Shown here: piece by piece, positions 21,996-34,599 of the stretch
Position numbering within the stretch: position 1 is the stretch's first letter
Layout: each line of letters opens with the position of its first letter
Source: Zoroaster sp. YZ-2022
Lineage: Eukaryota > Echinodermata > Asteroidea > Forcipulatida > Zoroasteridae
Direction of reading: 5' to 3'
Length of the DNA stretch: 64,000 nt
Assembly: GCA_029582265.1 (NCBI GenBank)
Contig: CM055831.1
Span: 930,001-994,000 of the forward strand
The notes under the pieces: generated by a model
Seen by the model: the letters and a program-made list of their open reading frames with translations, nothing else
What the model was told of the DNA's origin: nothing
Databases searched by the model: none
Made by a program: the position numbers and the translations under genes

Positions 21996-23046
21996 ATTTA
22001 ATTTTTCATCAGAACATCGCCATTTAACTTGAGGATGTGAATACAAATGCTGTAAATTTACACATTTCTCAAAATAATTGTGAGAAACATGGTTTTACAG
22101 TAAATATGTACTGACATTAATTCATAATGGTTCTGTCATCAATTCATGTTGGCAATTTTTTATTGTTAAACCAATCTTCTGACAACTATTTTGTGAAATA
22201 TCTTATTTCAAAATACTTGCATTCCTTTCTAATAGGAAATTATCAATGTTCCAATAAAAACATGGGTAATTATCTGAAAATGAAGAAACTGAGTAAATTA
22301 TTATTTAAAGAGGGGCTGTAAGGTCAAATTCAGTTTTGTGCTGCACTCATTTTCCAATAGATAGAGTCCTTATGAAAGTGGACAAAATATCACAAGTCTC
22401 TTACCTCACATTAAAATGGTGTAAAATGCCATTGTATTTAATACCCTTCCAGTGCGACATTTGTTAACATCCAAAATCATCCAATGATGTCACATTTCAA
22501 ATATATGGGTCTGTACATTTTTGTATGGGGAATTTTTAGTTCATTCCTTAAACTCCATGATATTCATTCAGAACGGTGTTGAATTTGACTTTTTGATGAA
22601 CGAAATATTTCTGTATGGAATGTACACAGACCCATTTATTGTTGATATCCAATGACGTCATGTTTCAAATTTTGTCATGTATTTGAGAATGCGTGTTACG
22701 CACGTGTGCAGTGTGGTACCACCGCAGTAAAACTATAAAAGATACATATCTGTTGTGTAGATACATTTATATACATTTGACCAATGGTATATTCTCCCTT
22801 GAATAACAAATAAGAAGTTTTACATGTCCTATTTCAGATTTGCTTCCTAGCGAATCGGTCAGCAAAAGAGGTGCATAGTCCAGGCATGTCCATGGGAGGT
22901 ACAGGATGGACACCACCCAGGGCATACTTCCCACGAGCTTCCACACCAATTATTGCCCTACAAGCTGTAAGTTCAATTAAAACCCCTATACACTATTGGT
23001 AATCTCAAAATAACACAAATGATGAGTTTCACATGAAACTTACTTG

Positions 23047-24258
23047 GTGTAAAGTAGATAATGGTATAAAACAACCCTGATATCTTTCTGTCTCAGGTGA
23101 TATCATTTAGTGTAAAGTTGATAATGGTATAAAACAACCCTGATATCTTTCTGTCTCGGGTTGATATCATTTAGTGTCAAGTTGATAATGGTATAAAACA
23201 ACCCTGATATCTTTCTGTCTCGGGTTGATATCATTTAGTGTAAAGTAGATAATGGTATAAAACAACCCTGATATCTTTCTGTCTCGGGTTGATATCATTT
23301 AGTGTAAAGTTGATAATGGTATAAAACAACCCTGATATCTTTCTGTCTCCGGTTGATATCATTTAGTGTAAAGTTGATAATGGTATAAAACAACCCTGAT
23401 ATCTTTCTGTCTCAGGTTGATATCATTTAGTGTAAAGTTGATAATGGTATAAAACAACCCTGATATCTTTCTGTCTCGGGTTGATATCATTTAGTGTAAA
23501 GTTGATAATGGTATAAAACAACCCTGATATCTTTCTGTCTCGGGTTGATATCATTTAGTGTAAAGTTGATAATGGTATAAAACAACCCTGATATCTTTCT
23601 GTCTCGGGTTGATATCATTTAGTGTAAAGTTGATAATGGTATAAAACAACCCTGATATCTTTCTGTCTCGGGTGATATCATTTAGTGTAAAGTTGATAAT
23701 GGTATAAAACAAGCCTGATATCTTTCTGTCTCGGATTGATATCATTTAGTGTAAAGTTGATAATGGTATAAAACAACCCTGATATCTTTCTGTCTCAGGT
23801 GATATCATTTAGTGTAAAGTTGATAATGGTATAAAACAACCCTGATATCTTTCTGTCTCGGGTGATATCATTTAGTGTAAAGTTGATAATGGTATAAAAC
23901 AACCCTGATATCTTTCTGTCTCGGGTGATATCATTTAGTGTAAAGTTGATAATGGTATAAAACAACCCTGATATCTTTCTGTCTCGGGTTGATATCATTT
24001 AGTGTAAAGTTGATAATGGTATAAAACAACCCTGATATCTTTCTGTCTCGGGTTGATATCATTTAGTGTAAAGTTGATAATGGTATAAAACAACCCTGAT
24101 ATCTTTCTGTCTCGGGTTGATATCATTTAGTGTAAAGTTGATAATGGTATAAAACAACCCTGATATCTTTCTGTCTCGGGTTGATATCATTTAGTGTAAA
24201 GTTGATAATGGTCTAAAACAACCCTGATATCTTTATGTCTCGGGTTGATATCATTTAA
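23047..24258. repeat. About 65-bp minisatellite, 19 copies
   Basis: Same unit and position as 13718-14362, but nearly twice as long. The rare variants (acaagcctgat; gataatggtctaaaac at the last unit) sit in the same relative places at the 3' end, so the extra copies were gained internally. Confidence 0.95.
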
Positions 24259-24979
24259 GTAAAATTTAGACATAATTTCCATAATTAATGTCTGTTATTC
24301 AAAGACAGAAATTCCATATTGGATGCAGAAATGTTTGCATTTATAAGTGTATACTGGCTTTTCATACAGACACATATTTGGTGAATATTGTATCTTATAA
24401 GAATTTTTTTATTAGAATATAAATAAAAAACATTTTATAATTCATTGATTATTGTTATCATGTTATTATAATTTAAAACATATCATTTTTATAATGATTA
24501 CAGATTACAACTTTTTCTCCAAGCCAATTATAATACTGTTCTCTTTATAATTCACAACAATTTGAAACTTCGTCAGTTTTGCTTTAAGAAAAGGTAATTT
24601 TTTATTTGAATTCCAATGACTCACAGCGTCAGGGAGCCACAGCCAACTTCATATTCAACTCAACGCTGTCACAGAAGAAGACCGAACACTGCCGTGTGGT
24701 GGCGCTCTACGACTACACCGTCCAATGATCAGATGAACTCAACCTCACAGGTTGACTGGATGTCAGTGCTTTGTGAAGACAACAAGAATTGTTGGATGGG
24801 ACAACTGGATAATGGACAGCAAGGATACTTCCAAGCAAACTAAGTCATTGATGAATGTAAGAGTGGGGGAGGAGAAGGGGTGATTGGCTAAGTTCTGTAT
24901 AATCCTTTATCTCTAGTTAACCTTTGGCTATAAAAGGACATGATGTTTAGGATCTTTTGTAAATGAACCTATGTGTTAA

Positions 24980-25180
24980 AGATACAGTATCTTCATGATC
25001 AAAGCGAACTTTCAACAGGGCATGGAATCGGTGTCCTAGTTTAAGATGTGACTGAAAATTACTGGCCCATATATGCAAAGGCAACGGTAATATGACCTTA
25101 TCATGTGGGGTATTATTTTCAGTCAATCTAAAACTAGCACTCTGATTCCATGCCCTGTTGTTCGTGATGACATTGTCCCT
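24980..25180. mobile_element. TTAA-flanked palindromic MITE (type 1)
   Basis: Same site as 5676-5875. The right end here reads gttcgtgatgacattgtccc, the variant shared with units 4 and 5. Confidence 0.75.
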
Positions 25181-25641
25181 TTAAGTATGGATGCATTTAC
25201 AGACATTTTACCAAAAGTGTATAATGACTTTAAATCAATATCTTAATGAGAGAAGAAAAACATCATTTTATAGCAAGTTATTTATCAATTACAAGCATTT
25301 TATTATATACACCATCAACATTTATTTTTACAAATTTATACTTTTGTTAAGGCATTGTGTCACAATATTATTTGGATTGATGTGCTTCAAGTTTTCTAAA
25401 ATATCCGTCCAGTTAAAACAAAGTACATTTGTAAGGATTTCCTGATATAAAATACATTCAGTTTGTTGCACAATGCCCATTTCTTGATATTGCCCAAAAA
25501 CGTTTTAAATCAAGCGTTCTCTGCATTATCGTAAGGACATTTGTGGCATAATTTTTATCAAGGCACCACTAATGATATTTATTTTTTACTCATTGGGAAG
25601 TGTGTGCAAAGTTAGGGACATGTGCACAGAATGCAGGAATA

Positions 25642-26807
25642 CAGGCATGAGAATCTTCCGGATTTTTCCGGACCTCCGGATTTTTCACCTCAAAATATGT
25701 GGTCTCCGAGTTCAGTGTGAATTTGATATAAAATTTGGGGGGTAAGTTGTATAGGGGTAAGCTCAGAAAACATGTGAAAAAAGTAAGTGAAAATTTAACT
25801 TTGTCACCCGATAAACTTAGTATTTACAGCAGACAATTGTATCCAGGAAAAGTGTTGTTTAATGTAGCGACCTATTTGATTGATGCCGCAGCCGGATAAA
25901 AAAGGAAGAGTGTCTGACTACTCACTGTATTATGTGTACGTATGTGTCCGTGTTTTTCCCCTCTCTGAATGTTGACGTCACCGGAATACGCATGTACGGA
26001 GAATTTGTTTTAACAAAGAAGTACATTATACAACAATTCGCTTTACACACAACGCGGGGCACTGCGCAAAAAGAGTATTGATCACAACCAAATTCTCTCT
26101 ACGTTCCGTAGACTGTGATTAACAGTCCTACATGTATTTTTGTGTGTGTGGTGCGCGTGATGTATGCACCATAGTGCTAGCGCTGGACGTAGAACCGACT
26201 TATTGTCAAGTCTATCTGCACACCGTCTTCGCGCGCTAGAGCAGGAACTTTCTATGCGATCGAGTTTGCACACGATAGAAATGGCGTTCAAACTTACTTG
26301 CGTCCAGCGTGGTTCCGCCGTGGATGTTAATGAAATCGACAAAACTATCAAAAATAAATGAAAATGGAATTGGTGTGATAAAGTTCTGTTTGCTGGTTCT
26401 CCAGACCAGCATCTAATCGGCGATTGTTTTCGTAAACTTCACCAAGCTGGCGATGCATTTTGTGAATGTTGTCGTGTCACCATCAGATATGGAAGCTCTG
26501 GCTGGGCTGGATTGCCTTGCAGAAACACGCAAGCAAGAAAGAGCACAAGAAACTGTTAAGAGAGGCGAACCAATGAAGTTAATACCTAAAATAGCTATCC
26601 TTTAAGGATTTCATTTACCAATATCCAAAAATTTCCCGGGATTATTATTTTTTAATTTTTGTTTTTAAATCCAAATTACAACAGATTTCAATGATAAAAA
26701 TATTCAAAATAGCCATCCTATAAGGTTTTCATACACCAAAATCTAATATAGGCCTAAGCCTGGATTATTTTTTCCTTCTTTTTTGCAAAACTCCATTCTC
26801 ATGCCTG
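25642..26807 (+). mobile_element. TIR DNA transposon with BED-type finger remnant
   Basis: This is a 1166-bp insertion with perfect 13-bp terminal inverted repeats (CAGGCATGAGAAT) and a 6-bp direct repeat ggaata at 25636-25641 and 26808-26813. The empty site (gcaggaataacag) is seen in other units. Inside, on the + strand from about 26281, a decayed coding region reads through one TGA into CDKVLF, DCFRKLHQAGDAFC and CRVTIRYGSSG. One frame change later it continues LQKHASKKEHKKL. This gives a C-x2-C ... H-x5-H finger of the type found at the N-terminus of hAT/ZBED-like transposases. No catalytic domain remains. The 6-bp duplication is unusual for hAT, so the superfamily is left open. Confidence 0.8.
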
Positions 26808-27278
26808 GGAATAACAGGGAATGATGGGTAAATCTTATAGGAAAATCCCACTAATTTTGTTTGACAAACTTTGACTTCTGTGCAAAACTATGAATTGTGT
26901 GCTTCAGTACTTGTTTTTGTACATTTACATAGTCAATTTCTAATTCATGTGACAGCTGGCTACTGTCATGGTATGACTATCACTTGAATATCCATAATGC
27001 ATCTCAATAAAATATGTACATCCAGTATAGACCTCTTATGACTGACTCTTATGATATATATACTGTATTGGTACTATAGACATCTTTTTCATTAATCCGG
27101 ATATTTTAGACAATGTATGTCTAAGTTAATCAACAAATAATTACAAAGAAATACACTACTTACATATTTTTTATTTCACTTTATAAAACTCTTTAATCAA
27201 TATCATCAAAAAGTTTACACATTCAATGTTACTAAATTGTGTTGAGTTTTATAAAGAAATACAACAATTTTCTTTATA

Positions 27279-27485
27279 AGTAAGACCAATTGCAGCGACA
27301 CCATGTGGAATTCTCTATTGAGTAGTAATTAGTTTTGAAAGGAACTCGAGGTTACAACTTGACGTTTCGATCAGTATGCTCGGATCGTCTTCCAAAAGTT
27401 CTTTTTAGAACTTTTTAGTTCTTTTCAGAACTAATTACTACTCAAGAGAGAATTTCACATGGTGTCACCGCAATTGGTCTTACTT
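27279..27485. repeat. Long palindrome upstream of exon D
   Basis: Longer centre than in unit 1, containing gaggttacaacttgacgttt and tandem agttctttt.agaac repeats. Confidence 0.7.
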
Positions 27486-27815
27486 ATCCTCTTCACCGTG
27501 CAAAGCTACAAGTTTTACCTAATCTGCTTTATAACAACCATATTTTATTCAATTGATTCAATTCAATATATTTAATTCATCCACAAAATTTTATACTGTT
27601 AAACAAAGCACATAATCTTAAGATTTATACAATAAATTTACAAATATGCATTCAACTTGTTTTTGCAGGACAGTAAAGATAGGCAAGGTACCCCCGCACC
27701 AGCAGACTATGATGACTAGCTCATTTACATTTACACCAGGGGGACCACCCCTATGCATCAACCAACAATGAGCACTTGAGGATCTACATTTGATACAACT
27801 CAGTACAAAACACAG

Positions 27816-28229
27816 GTATGTTTTTTTAGTTGTTAAGCTGTGGTTGTGACTAACGTTACCAGTAATAGAAATTTTGCTACAAATGTAACATTTGTGGTTG
27901 TGAATAATATTTGTCTACTACTGTGATACTTATGTATGTATGAATATATGAATATATGCGTCTGTGATCAGGCATATGCATTTTGATGTGTCTAATGGAA
28001 ATTTAGGATATTTATTTTTTAATAGAGATTTTTAGGCAAAGTATAATTTTCTGTGTGAGGTTTTTTATCTTTTGACGTGTAACAAACGAATCATAACAAG
28101 ATAAGTGATACAGTGGTATCAACACTCAAGATTCTTCATGAGATGTCTATGTAACATCTTCATGAGGACATATTACACCATTATGATGATAATAAGGGAG
28201 ATTGCCAGTCAGTAGCATGTTGGATTATA
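27816..28229. other. Convergent intergenic block, AHI1-like tail to TRIM-D
   Basis: No gene is seen. It is shorter than in other units because it has only two of the three tgtggttgtga repeats. The sequence tttatt at 28011-28016 is a candidate - strand poly(A) signal for TRIM-D. Confidence 0.5.
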
Positions 28230-30420
28230 TCATGTCATGTGATATATCTTCACTGATTTGCAGTCTGCTGCTACCAGCTGATGCCCATCCGCAGTGAATG
28301 TGATTCCCCTGAGGTAGTACAGACCCTGAGCTATACATGTCATGAATGTACCTTTATTGTTATAATGGTGAATATGACCAGAGTAACCATCCTCATTGGA
28401 CACTGCAATGTATATGCCTGATTTATCACAGCATACACCTCTGCAGTATTCAACTTGCTTACCATTGATTGTTGGTTTGATTGTGAGTAATGAAGTACCA
28501 TTGTTATCAACAATGTCTACTTTATGTTGGTCACCACCACTGACTACAAGTTTGTTATTGATGTCAGTGGCCAAGAAGTAAGGTTTTGTTTTGACTGGCG
28601 TAATGTGAATGAGCGAGCCATCAGTGGGGCTGTGCTTGGTCACCACCATCCTCTTCACATCCCCTACTAAGATGTTACCATCATTATTTACTGATACACT
28701 CTGGAGGTCCACTGCTTTCTTACCTACCTCACTATGAGGCACTGTGTGGAAGTCAAAGGCAAGTGTGCCATCATGGTTGTACATCTTGACAATGTTGGTG
28801 TCATCCACAACTGCTATGTGATTGTGTGTAGCTGCAATGTCACGTGGACCTGGAAAAAGGGTTAATACAAAATACAAAATAATTGTACAAAATAATGGTG
28901 AAAGTGTTGGGAGATACTACATGTAATGTAACACAATGTTGATGTGTATACAATATACATGTGAATGTCAACATTTGTGAGTGCCTCATTGAACTTGATC
29001 ACAAATGCTTAATACTGGGTTCATCAATGTCGTCCTTCATCCAGGTACAGTAAAGATATATTGACCTTTTATTTTTCTTAACTTTGCTGGTAATTTCTGA
29101 CTGTTCTCTTTTTAATCAGAACATTGCTTTTAGAAAGGGGAAAATGCTTTAAAATGAGAAAATCCAAACAAATTATTGTCAAAACCATGATTTCATAGTA
29201 ATTATTTGTCTAATATTTTGTGAATTGTGTAAATTTTTTGACTAAAAAGACAATTCAGAAATTACTGGTAAAATACTCTGCCCCCCCCCCCCAAATGGGC
29301 GATACATCTACAACTTGTATGTTTATAAAACATGCATATAATAAAGAGACTTACGGCTTTGTATTGGAATGGTGTTCTTGATGAGGTGTCCATCACAGCT
29401 GAAGAGTTTCACCTCTCTACTAAAGTCTTCTGCCACTGCAAGATCATTGGCTGGAGCTACAGCAGCAATGCCTGTAAGAAACTTGACTCCGCCAAACTCA
29501 TGAAAAAGCTCCCACTTGCCTTCCAGTACCAGTTTACCCAAGTTGATGTCTTCATCATCATTACTCTGCTTAAACCTCAGCCATGACAGGGTGCGGTCAA
29601 TCTGTGGTACAGTTTGACCGGTCAGCAATTTCAAGTCAGGATACAGTTCAAGGAAATTAAAGTCAGAAGAATTCTTGGTGACATCTTCCGCTACTTCTAG
29701 TGAGAATTGTTTCTCCTGCAGCATCATACTCACGGTTTTCTCATGCTCATCAAATCTTGTGTTACGATCCCGCTGCAGGTTTTTGATTTCAGCAATCATG
29801 CGATTCTCTTCCCTTTTTACCTTTGCTATTATCTTAGCTGCTTTGTCATGAACCTCTGTCATGATCCCTGTTACATTCTTTCCAAATTCCTGTTTAGCTT
29901 GAGATGATACTGCTAATGAATGTTCAAATGCCTTGATTTCTCTCTTAAACTCTGGGAAGACATCTTTCATCAACTGCCTGCGTTCAAGAGCAGCTGTGTC
30001 ACAGTCAATATAGTGGTGTTCAGGTTTAGGGTGGTCAATGACAATACAATCTCGACAGATCAACTCTTCACATGTCACGCAATAGAACCGATTAATTTCT
30101 CCCTTGTGTTTTTGACATCTTGACTCATCCTCTAGTGTTTTGGCCGAGGTGGCATCCTTCCTCTGTAGTGATGAGACATCATCTAAGAGACCCTCTAAAT
30201 AGAAATTGGTTTTCAGGCCAGTAACCCCCTCCTCAGGAAGTTTTGTCTCCCGTCGACACATTGGGCAGGGCATCTGTTTTGCATCTTTGTAGTATTTCAC
30301 CAGACACTTCTCACAGAAACTGTGGAAGCAGTGTAATGCTTTTGGTTTTGTGTATCTATCGTGACAGATACTGCATTGCAGATGATTCTCACTGATTGTC
30401 TTCAATGCTGCAGAAGCCAT
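28230..30420 (-). CDS. TRIM copy D, intact RBCC-NHL E3 ligase (561 aa)
   Basis: Exon 1 is 29355-30420 (1066 nt) and exon 2 is 28230-28849 (620 nt), phase 1, giving 561 residues. All RING and B-box ligands are kept (KALHCFHSFC; YCVTCEELICRDC). The donor is C|GTAAGT instead of T|GTAAGT, so the junction codon becomes Arg. Blade 1 is shorter than in copy C (LAVAEDFSREVKLF), and the blade 5 loop reads AVSNEDGYSG where C has AMDNDDYKTG. The blade 6 loop is ADCKS and the protein ends YHMT. The rest of exon 2 is nearly unchanged. With its distinct loops this is the second fully open gene and the best candidate for a functionally different paralogue. Confidence 0.9.
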
Positions 30421-31538
30421 CTGTTGAAATGAACATCAAGAAATAATCATTAGTATCAATCATTTTTTTATTACAACCTCATCAAAGTAGTCTTCACTGC
30501 AAATAGACAAAAAATAAATTGTTGTTACATAATTTTCAGACAACAAAAATATCCACAATTATTTTGCCATAATACATGTATGATGACCATGTAATTATGT
30601 TGCTTGGGTTTTGTTAAATTTTCATGGGTTTGGTTGTGAAAACACATGTAGTTTATTTAAGGAAATGTAAATTGGTTTCTGATCATAGGTCGGCTTCAAA
30701 ATTGGTGCAGTGACGCTTTTTTTTTTGGTAATCTTTTTTTCCTTTTTTTTTGCCAACCAGTGAAGTATGTGATACATGTATACACAGTTATTGGAACCAG
30801 ACCAAATTTCCCATACAAAAAGAATGGTGGCTAAGAGATGCCTCACATATTGGGCAAACGTTCATACCCCTATGTGGAAAAGTCATTTAAAACACATCAC
30901 GGCAGAATTCAATCAATTCAACAATTTTGACTGCAATTGGACATAGCAAATAAATAAAGAAAATTAAAAATACTAACGCACATGTCTGAGGCAACGCAGG
31001 AGGAGACCAAAAACCAGAGACTTTTTTGGTTTGGCCTAAAGTAAGATCCTTAAACTTGATTTGTTGATCATCCAAGTGTGGAAGTGGGAGAATAAACAAT
31101 TGCAATGCTCAACAAGTTCAGAAACTCAGCCCTGCTGATCAGAAGTTGATTAATGTATCCCCTTCAGAAATAACTAAAAACATCAGAAATAATTATATAT
31201 TTCCCTCCAATATTTGTTACCTTGATTTGTTGTAGTTATTGAAGCCAACGTCAGACAGAAATGAAGAGAAATGTAGTTAATTTACTTTCTGATGCAGACA
31301 AAGTGTTAAACGGTGCAGACTTAGGGGCGGTTCCCATCAAAATGGCGCTTGGCAAACAATGTAACTGTCATCACAAGCCGTTATGTGACTAGCTAGGCTA
31401 GTCAAATAAACTATCTAGGTGTTGTCTGTATCATATATGTAAACATGCATCTAAGTACTGGGAAAATCTTTGGACCCTGTCAGTGTTTTTTCCCTTATCT
31501 TTCACATTGTGACATTGGTTAACCTTCCACTAATATTA
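30421..31538. other. 5' flank of TRIM-D
   Basis: No gene is supported. It lacks the LINE found upstream of B, C and E and keeps the block (ggctaagagatgcctcacat, ttgatttgttgatcatccaa) that was duplicated in the TRIM-A flank. The leader exon is inside. Confidence 0.5.
31286..31350 (-). promoter_or_regulatory. Candidate TRIM-D leader exon and promoter motif
   Basis: The donor here is GTAAAT rather than GTAAGT, a weaker but usable site. The motif aaaatggcg is at 31339-31347. Confidence 0.4.
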
Positions 31539-33115
31539 GGGTGGTCACAGCCACTGCACGTTGTTCTTCCGTACACTACACACATGGAAATTGTGGCAGA
31601 TTTCCTGAAATAGCCGACTTCTACAAAGTCATATAACAAAATTGGCTGCATATTTTCCTATTATTTTTTGACATGTATTATCATCATAGTCTGTTCTCAA
31701 CTACTCTAAAATCTGGTAGTAGCACATACGCAGGAAGTATTTTATATCTTTTTTTCAAAATATGAAGTTTTTTTGGCCCGTGTGAAATGGTCTGTGTTTT
31801 AACCATTAGACGCAAAGTTCGTTCGTTTTTCAAAAACACCCGTATCAAAAATGGTATTTCCTTCAGTGTTTCATTCGTCACAATTGTCTGTTGGTTCCAT
31901 ATATGGTACTTGTAACCTCTCAGAGGCCAGACTCGTGTCAGTCATGTTGATACGTTATTTCCTTCGAGAGTGGGTTCTTAACCAGTTCGCACCGGGAATA
32001 AAAAAGTTTTTCCGAACCCCCGTGGTGGGTTTATTTTACCGCACTAAACACCAACAATGGTGCTCACCAGAGCGTGACCGGGAGACCGCGTCTTCCACCG
32101 TATGCTTATGGCTCGTTGCCACGTCGACCGGGAATCTATACAAATATTCCGAGAATCCTGTGGCGTGTTTAGACACTCTCCGATCCGCTGTCCAAAAAAA
32201 AATGTGCGTGTATACACGGCCTCTGACGCGAACTGGTTAAATGGATTCAGCGAGATTCGCCATAAATCAGTAAATCTACGTCAGTTTTCATTGACGGACC
32301 CACTAAATTGGAGTTAAAAGTCTGTTCTTTGTTGTAATTAGGCCTACATCCATTTTGATGAACAACAAGTGAAACACCCACGAAATTGACAGAAGTTTGG
32401 GAGAAGTGCACTTCCACGGACCGGTCGGGTCATGGCAGAGGGCACAGCCAAAATACGAGAGCTTGCTGGATGGACGTTGGAAGAAATACAGCTTCTTATC
32501 AAAGAAAAAGAGTGTGATGTTTGATGTTTTGCATAATTAATTACCTCTAATTAGCTAATTTGCATAATTAATTACTTTTTGTGTAATTTTTTTCTTACCA
32601 AATGAAAGAACTTTGCACACCTAATATGCATACCAAATCCCATCCCCATACCATGTACGGTTTTCTATTGATTACATATGCGCATATCAATTAGCTGGAC
32701 TTAGTCATTTTTTCAGCTTTTTTTAATCTGCAGATTGACAAAAATGGCAAAAATGGCATATTTAGCGTGTTTGCTACATTAATGTGATGGTTGATTTTTT
32801 TTTTCCCTTTTTTTTCTTAAAATTGGTCCCAAAAGGTAAATCATCAAATTCTGATACTTCATAAGTTCATTTAATGGTGTTAAGTAAAAAAAAGTTTAAA
32901 AAAGTGGTCAATAAAGCTGTCAAAATACTGTAAATTTGTTATTTTTTCCATTTGTGGCAGGTTTTACGATGTTTTTCGGACATCTTTAAATGATCGTAAC
33001 TACGCAATGCTTTGACCGATTTCCATTCTGTTTTCTGAAGCTTTTATAAAGGTCTTTAATGTGCAAACATAAAAAGGTCTGTGCCTTGTATACTTATTTT
33101 TTGAGTGGTATACCT
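31539..33115. mobile_element. Unclassified 1.58-kb insertion with 10-bp target duplication
   Basis: The element is flanked by actaatatta at 31529-31538 and 33116-33125; other units show the empty site (ccactaatattaacat). It starts gggtggtcacagccactgca and ends ttttttgagtggtatacct. The ends are not good inverted repeats. A 9-11 bp duplication suggests a Mutator-like element, but this is inference. A 30-codon frame at 32432-32524 (MAEGTAKIRELAGWTLEEIQ start) and open frames at 31851-32240 (+) and 31684-31881 (-) have no recognised domain. Confidence 0.7.
32432..32524 (+). pseudogene. Small ORF in the unclassified insertion (30 aa)
   Basis: It begins MAEGTAKIRELAGW followed by TLEEIQLLIKEK. A W-T-x-E-E-I-x-L-L-I pattern at a protein N-terminus recalls SANT/Myb-like DNA-binding segments of transposon-encoded proteins. 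The frame stops after 30 codons, so at most this is the truncated start of such a protein. Weak evidence. Confidence 0.25.
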
Positions 33116-33817
33116 ACTAATATTAACATATATATTTGTTTAATTTTTTTGGGTTGTTCCTATAACTTCTAACAACATTGATTTCATTATTGTGTTCTTC
33201 ACAAAAGGCTCTCTTTTATCGTTTTATTATCTATAAATTAAATATGTATCACTTGTGGTTTTTGCTATTTTGACGGCAACATTTGCTATTTTAACAGAAA
33301 TTTTATTTTTCATCAGAACATTGCCATTTTACTTGAGGATGTGAATACAAATGCTGTAAAATGACACATTTTATTCTCAAAATAATTGTGAGAAACATGG
33401 TTTTACAGTAAATATGTACTGACATTAATTCATGATGGTCCTGTCATAAATTCATGTTGGCAATTTTTTATTGTTAAACCAATCTTCTGACAACTATTTT
33501 GTGAAATATCTTATTTCAAAATACTTGTATTCCTTTCTATTAGGAAATTATCAATGTTCCAATAAAAAACACCGGTAATTACCTGAAAATGAAGAAACTG
33601 AGTGAATTATTATTGAAAAGCTGACTTAATTGTAAGATGGAAATGAAATCAAACAAGAAGTTATTCTGTTTGATATGTCATTTTCAAGCAAATGTGAAAA
33701 TTAGGAAGATGAATTCAAAAAGTGAAATGGATGACCGGCGGATGATCTGATTCCACATTAGAATGGTTTATCTCACCCTTGAATAACAAATAAGAAGTTT
33801 TACATGTCCTATTTCAG
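33116..33817. other. AT-rich stretch upstream of tail copy 4
   Basis: No gene. It has two units of the 21-bp repeat at 33260-33296. The later part (aaaagctgacttaattgtaa) matches the TRIM-F flank at 59255-59300, tying unit 4 to unit 7. Confidence 0.5.
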
Positions 33818-34022
33818 ATTTCCTTCCAAGTGAATCAGTCAGCAAAAGAGGTGCATAGTCCAGGCATGTCCATGGGAGGTACAGGATGGACACCACCCAG
33901 GGTATACTTCCCATGAGCTTCCACACCAAGTATTGCCCTACAAGCTGTAAGTTCAATTAAAACCCCTATACACTATTGGTAATCTCAAAATAACACAAAT
34001 GATGAGTTTCACATGAAACTTA

Positions 34023-34152
34023 CTTGGTGTAAAGTTGATAATGGTATAAAACAACCCTGATATCTTTCTGTCTCGGGTGATATCATTTAGTGTAAAGTTG
34101 ATAATGGTATAAAACAACCCTGATATCTTTCTGTCTCGGGTGATATCATTTA
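34023..34152. repeat. About 65-bp minisatellite, 2 copies
   Basis: Minimal state of the array that has 10 and 19 copies in units 2 and 3. Confidence 0.9.
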
Positions 34153-34599
34153 AGTAAAATTAAGGAATAATTTCCAAAATTAATGTCTGTTATTCAAAGA
34201 CAGAAATTCCATATTGGATGCAGAAATGTTTTCATAAGTGTATACTGGCTTTTCATACAGACACATACTTGGTGAATATTGTATATTCTAAGAATTTTTT
34301 TATTAGAATATAAATAAAAAACATTATATAATTCATTGATTATTGTTATTATGATTTTGTAATTTAAACATATCATTTTTATAATGATTACAGATTTCAA
34401 CTTTTTCTCCAAGCCAATTATAATGCTGTTCTCTTCATAATTCACAACAATTTGAAACTTCGTCAGTTTTGCTTTAAGAAATGGTAATTTTTCTTTTGAA
34501 TTCCAATGACTCACAGAGTCAGGGAGGCACAGCCAACTTCACATTCAACTCAACGGCGTCACAGAAGAACACTGCCGTGTGGTGGCGCTCTACGACTAC

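Larger units (their letters stand above)
20692..22837. other. 5' flank of TRIM-C
   Basis: No protein gene is supported. The stretch carries a LINE fragment, the leader exon, a 21-bp repeat array, and AT-rich DNA that matches 11353-13515 almost base for base. Confidence 0.55.
22838..27815 (+). pseudogene. AHI1-like 3' end, tail copy 3 (broken)
   Basis: Exon A is 22838-22966 and exon B is 24627-24856. Only the last few codons of exon C remain at about 26955-26972 (ctggctactgtcatg before gtatga). Exon D is 27669-27815. Exons A and B match copy 2. The intron between B and C is interrupted by a 1.17-kb transposon, and a deletion runs from just after it into the end of exon C. Exon D has a one-base deletion (gggggacc) and a tgg-to-tga change, so both of its usual open frames are damaged. 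Confidence 0.7.

Noticed and set aside
13718..24258. CRISPR-like regular arrays
   Set aside because: The 65-bp units are contiguous without unique spacers, in an intron of a eukaryotic gene tail; a minisatellite.
31851..32240. 129-codon frame in the unclassified insertion as a gene
   Set aside because: No domain, no homologous block in other units, and it overlaps another frame; kept only as a note within the element.
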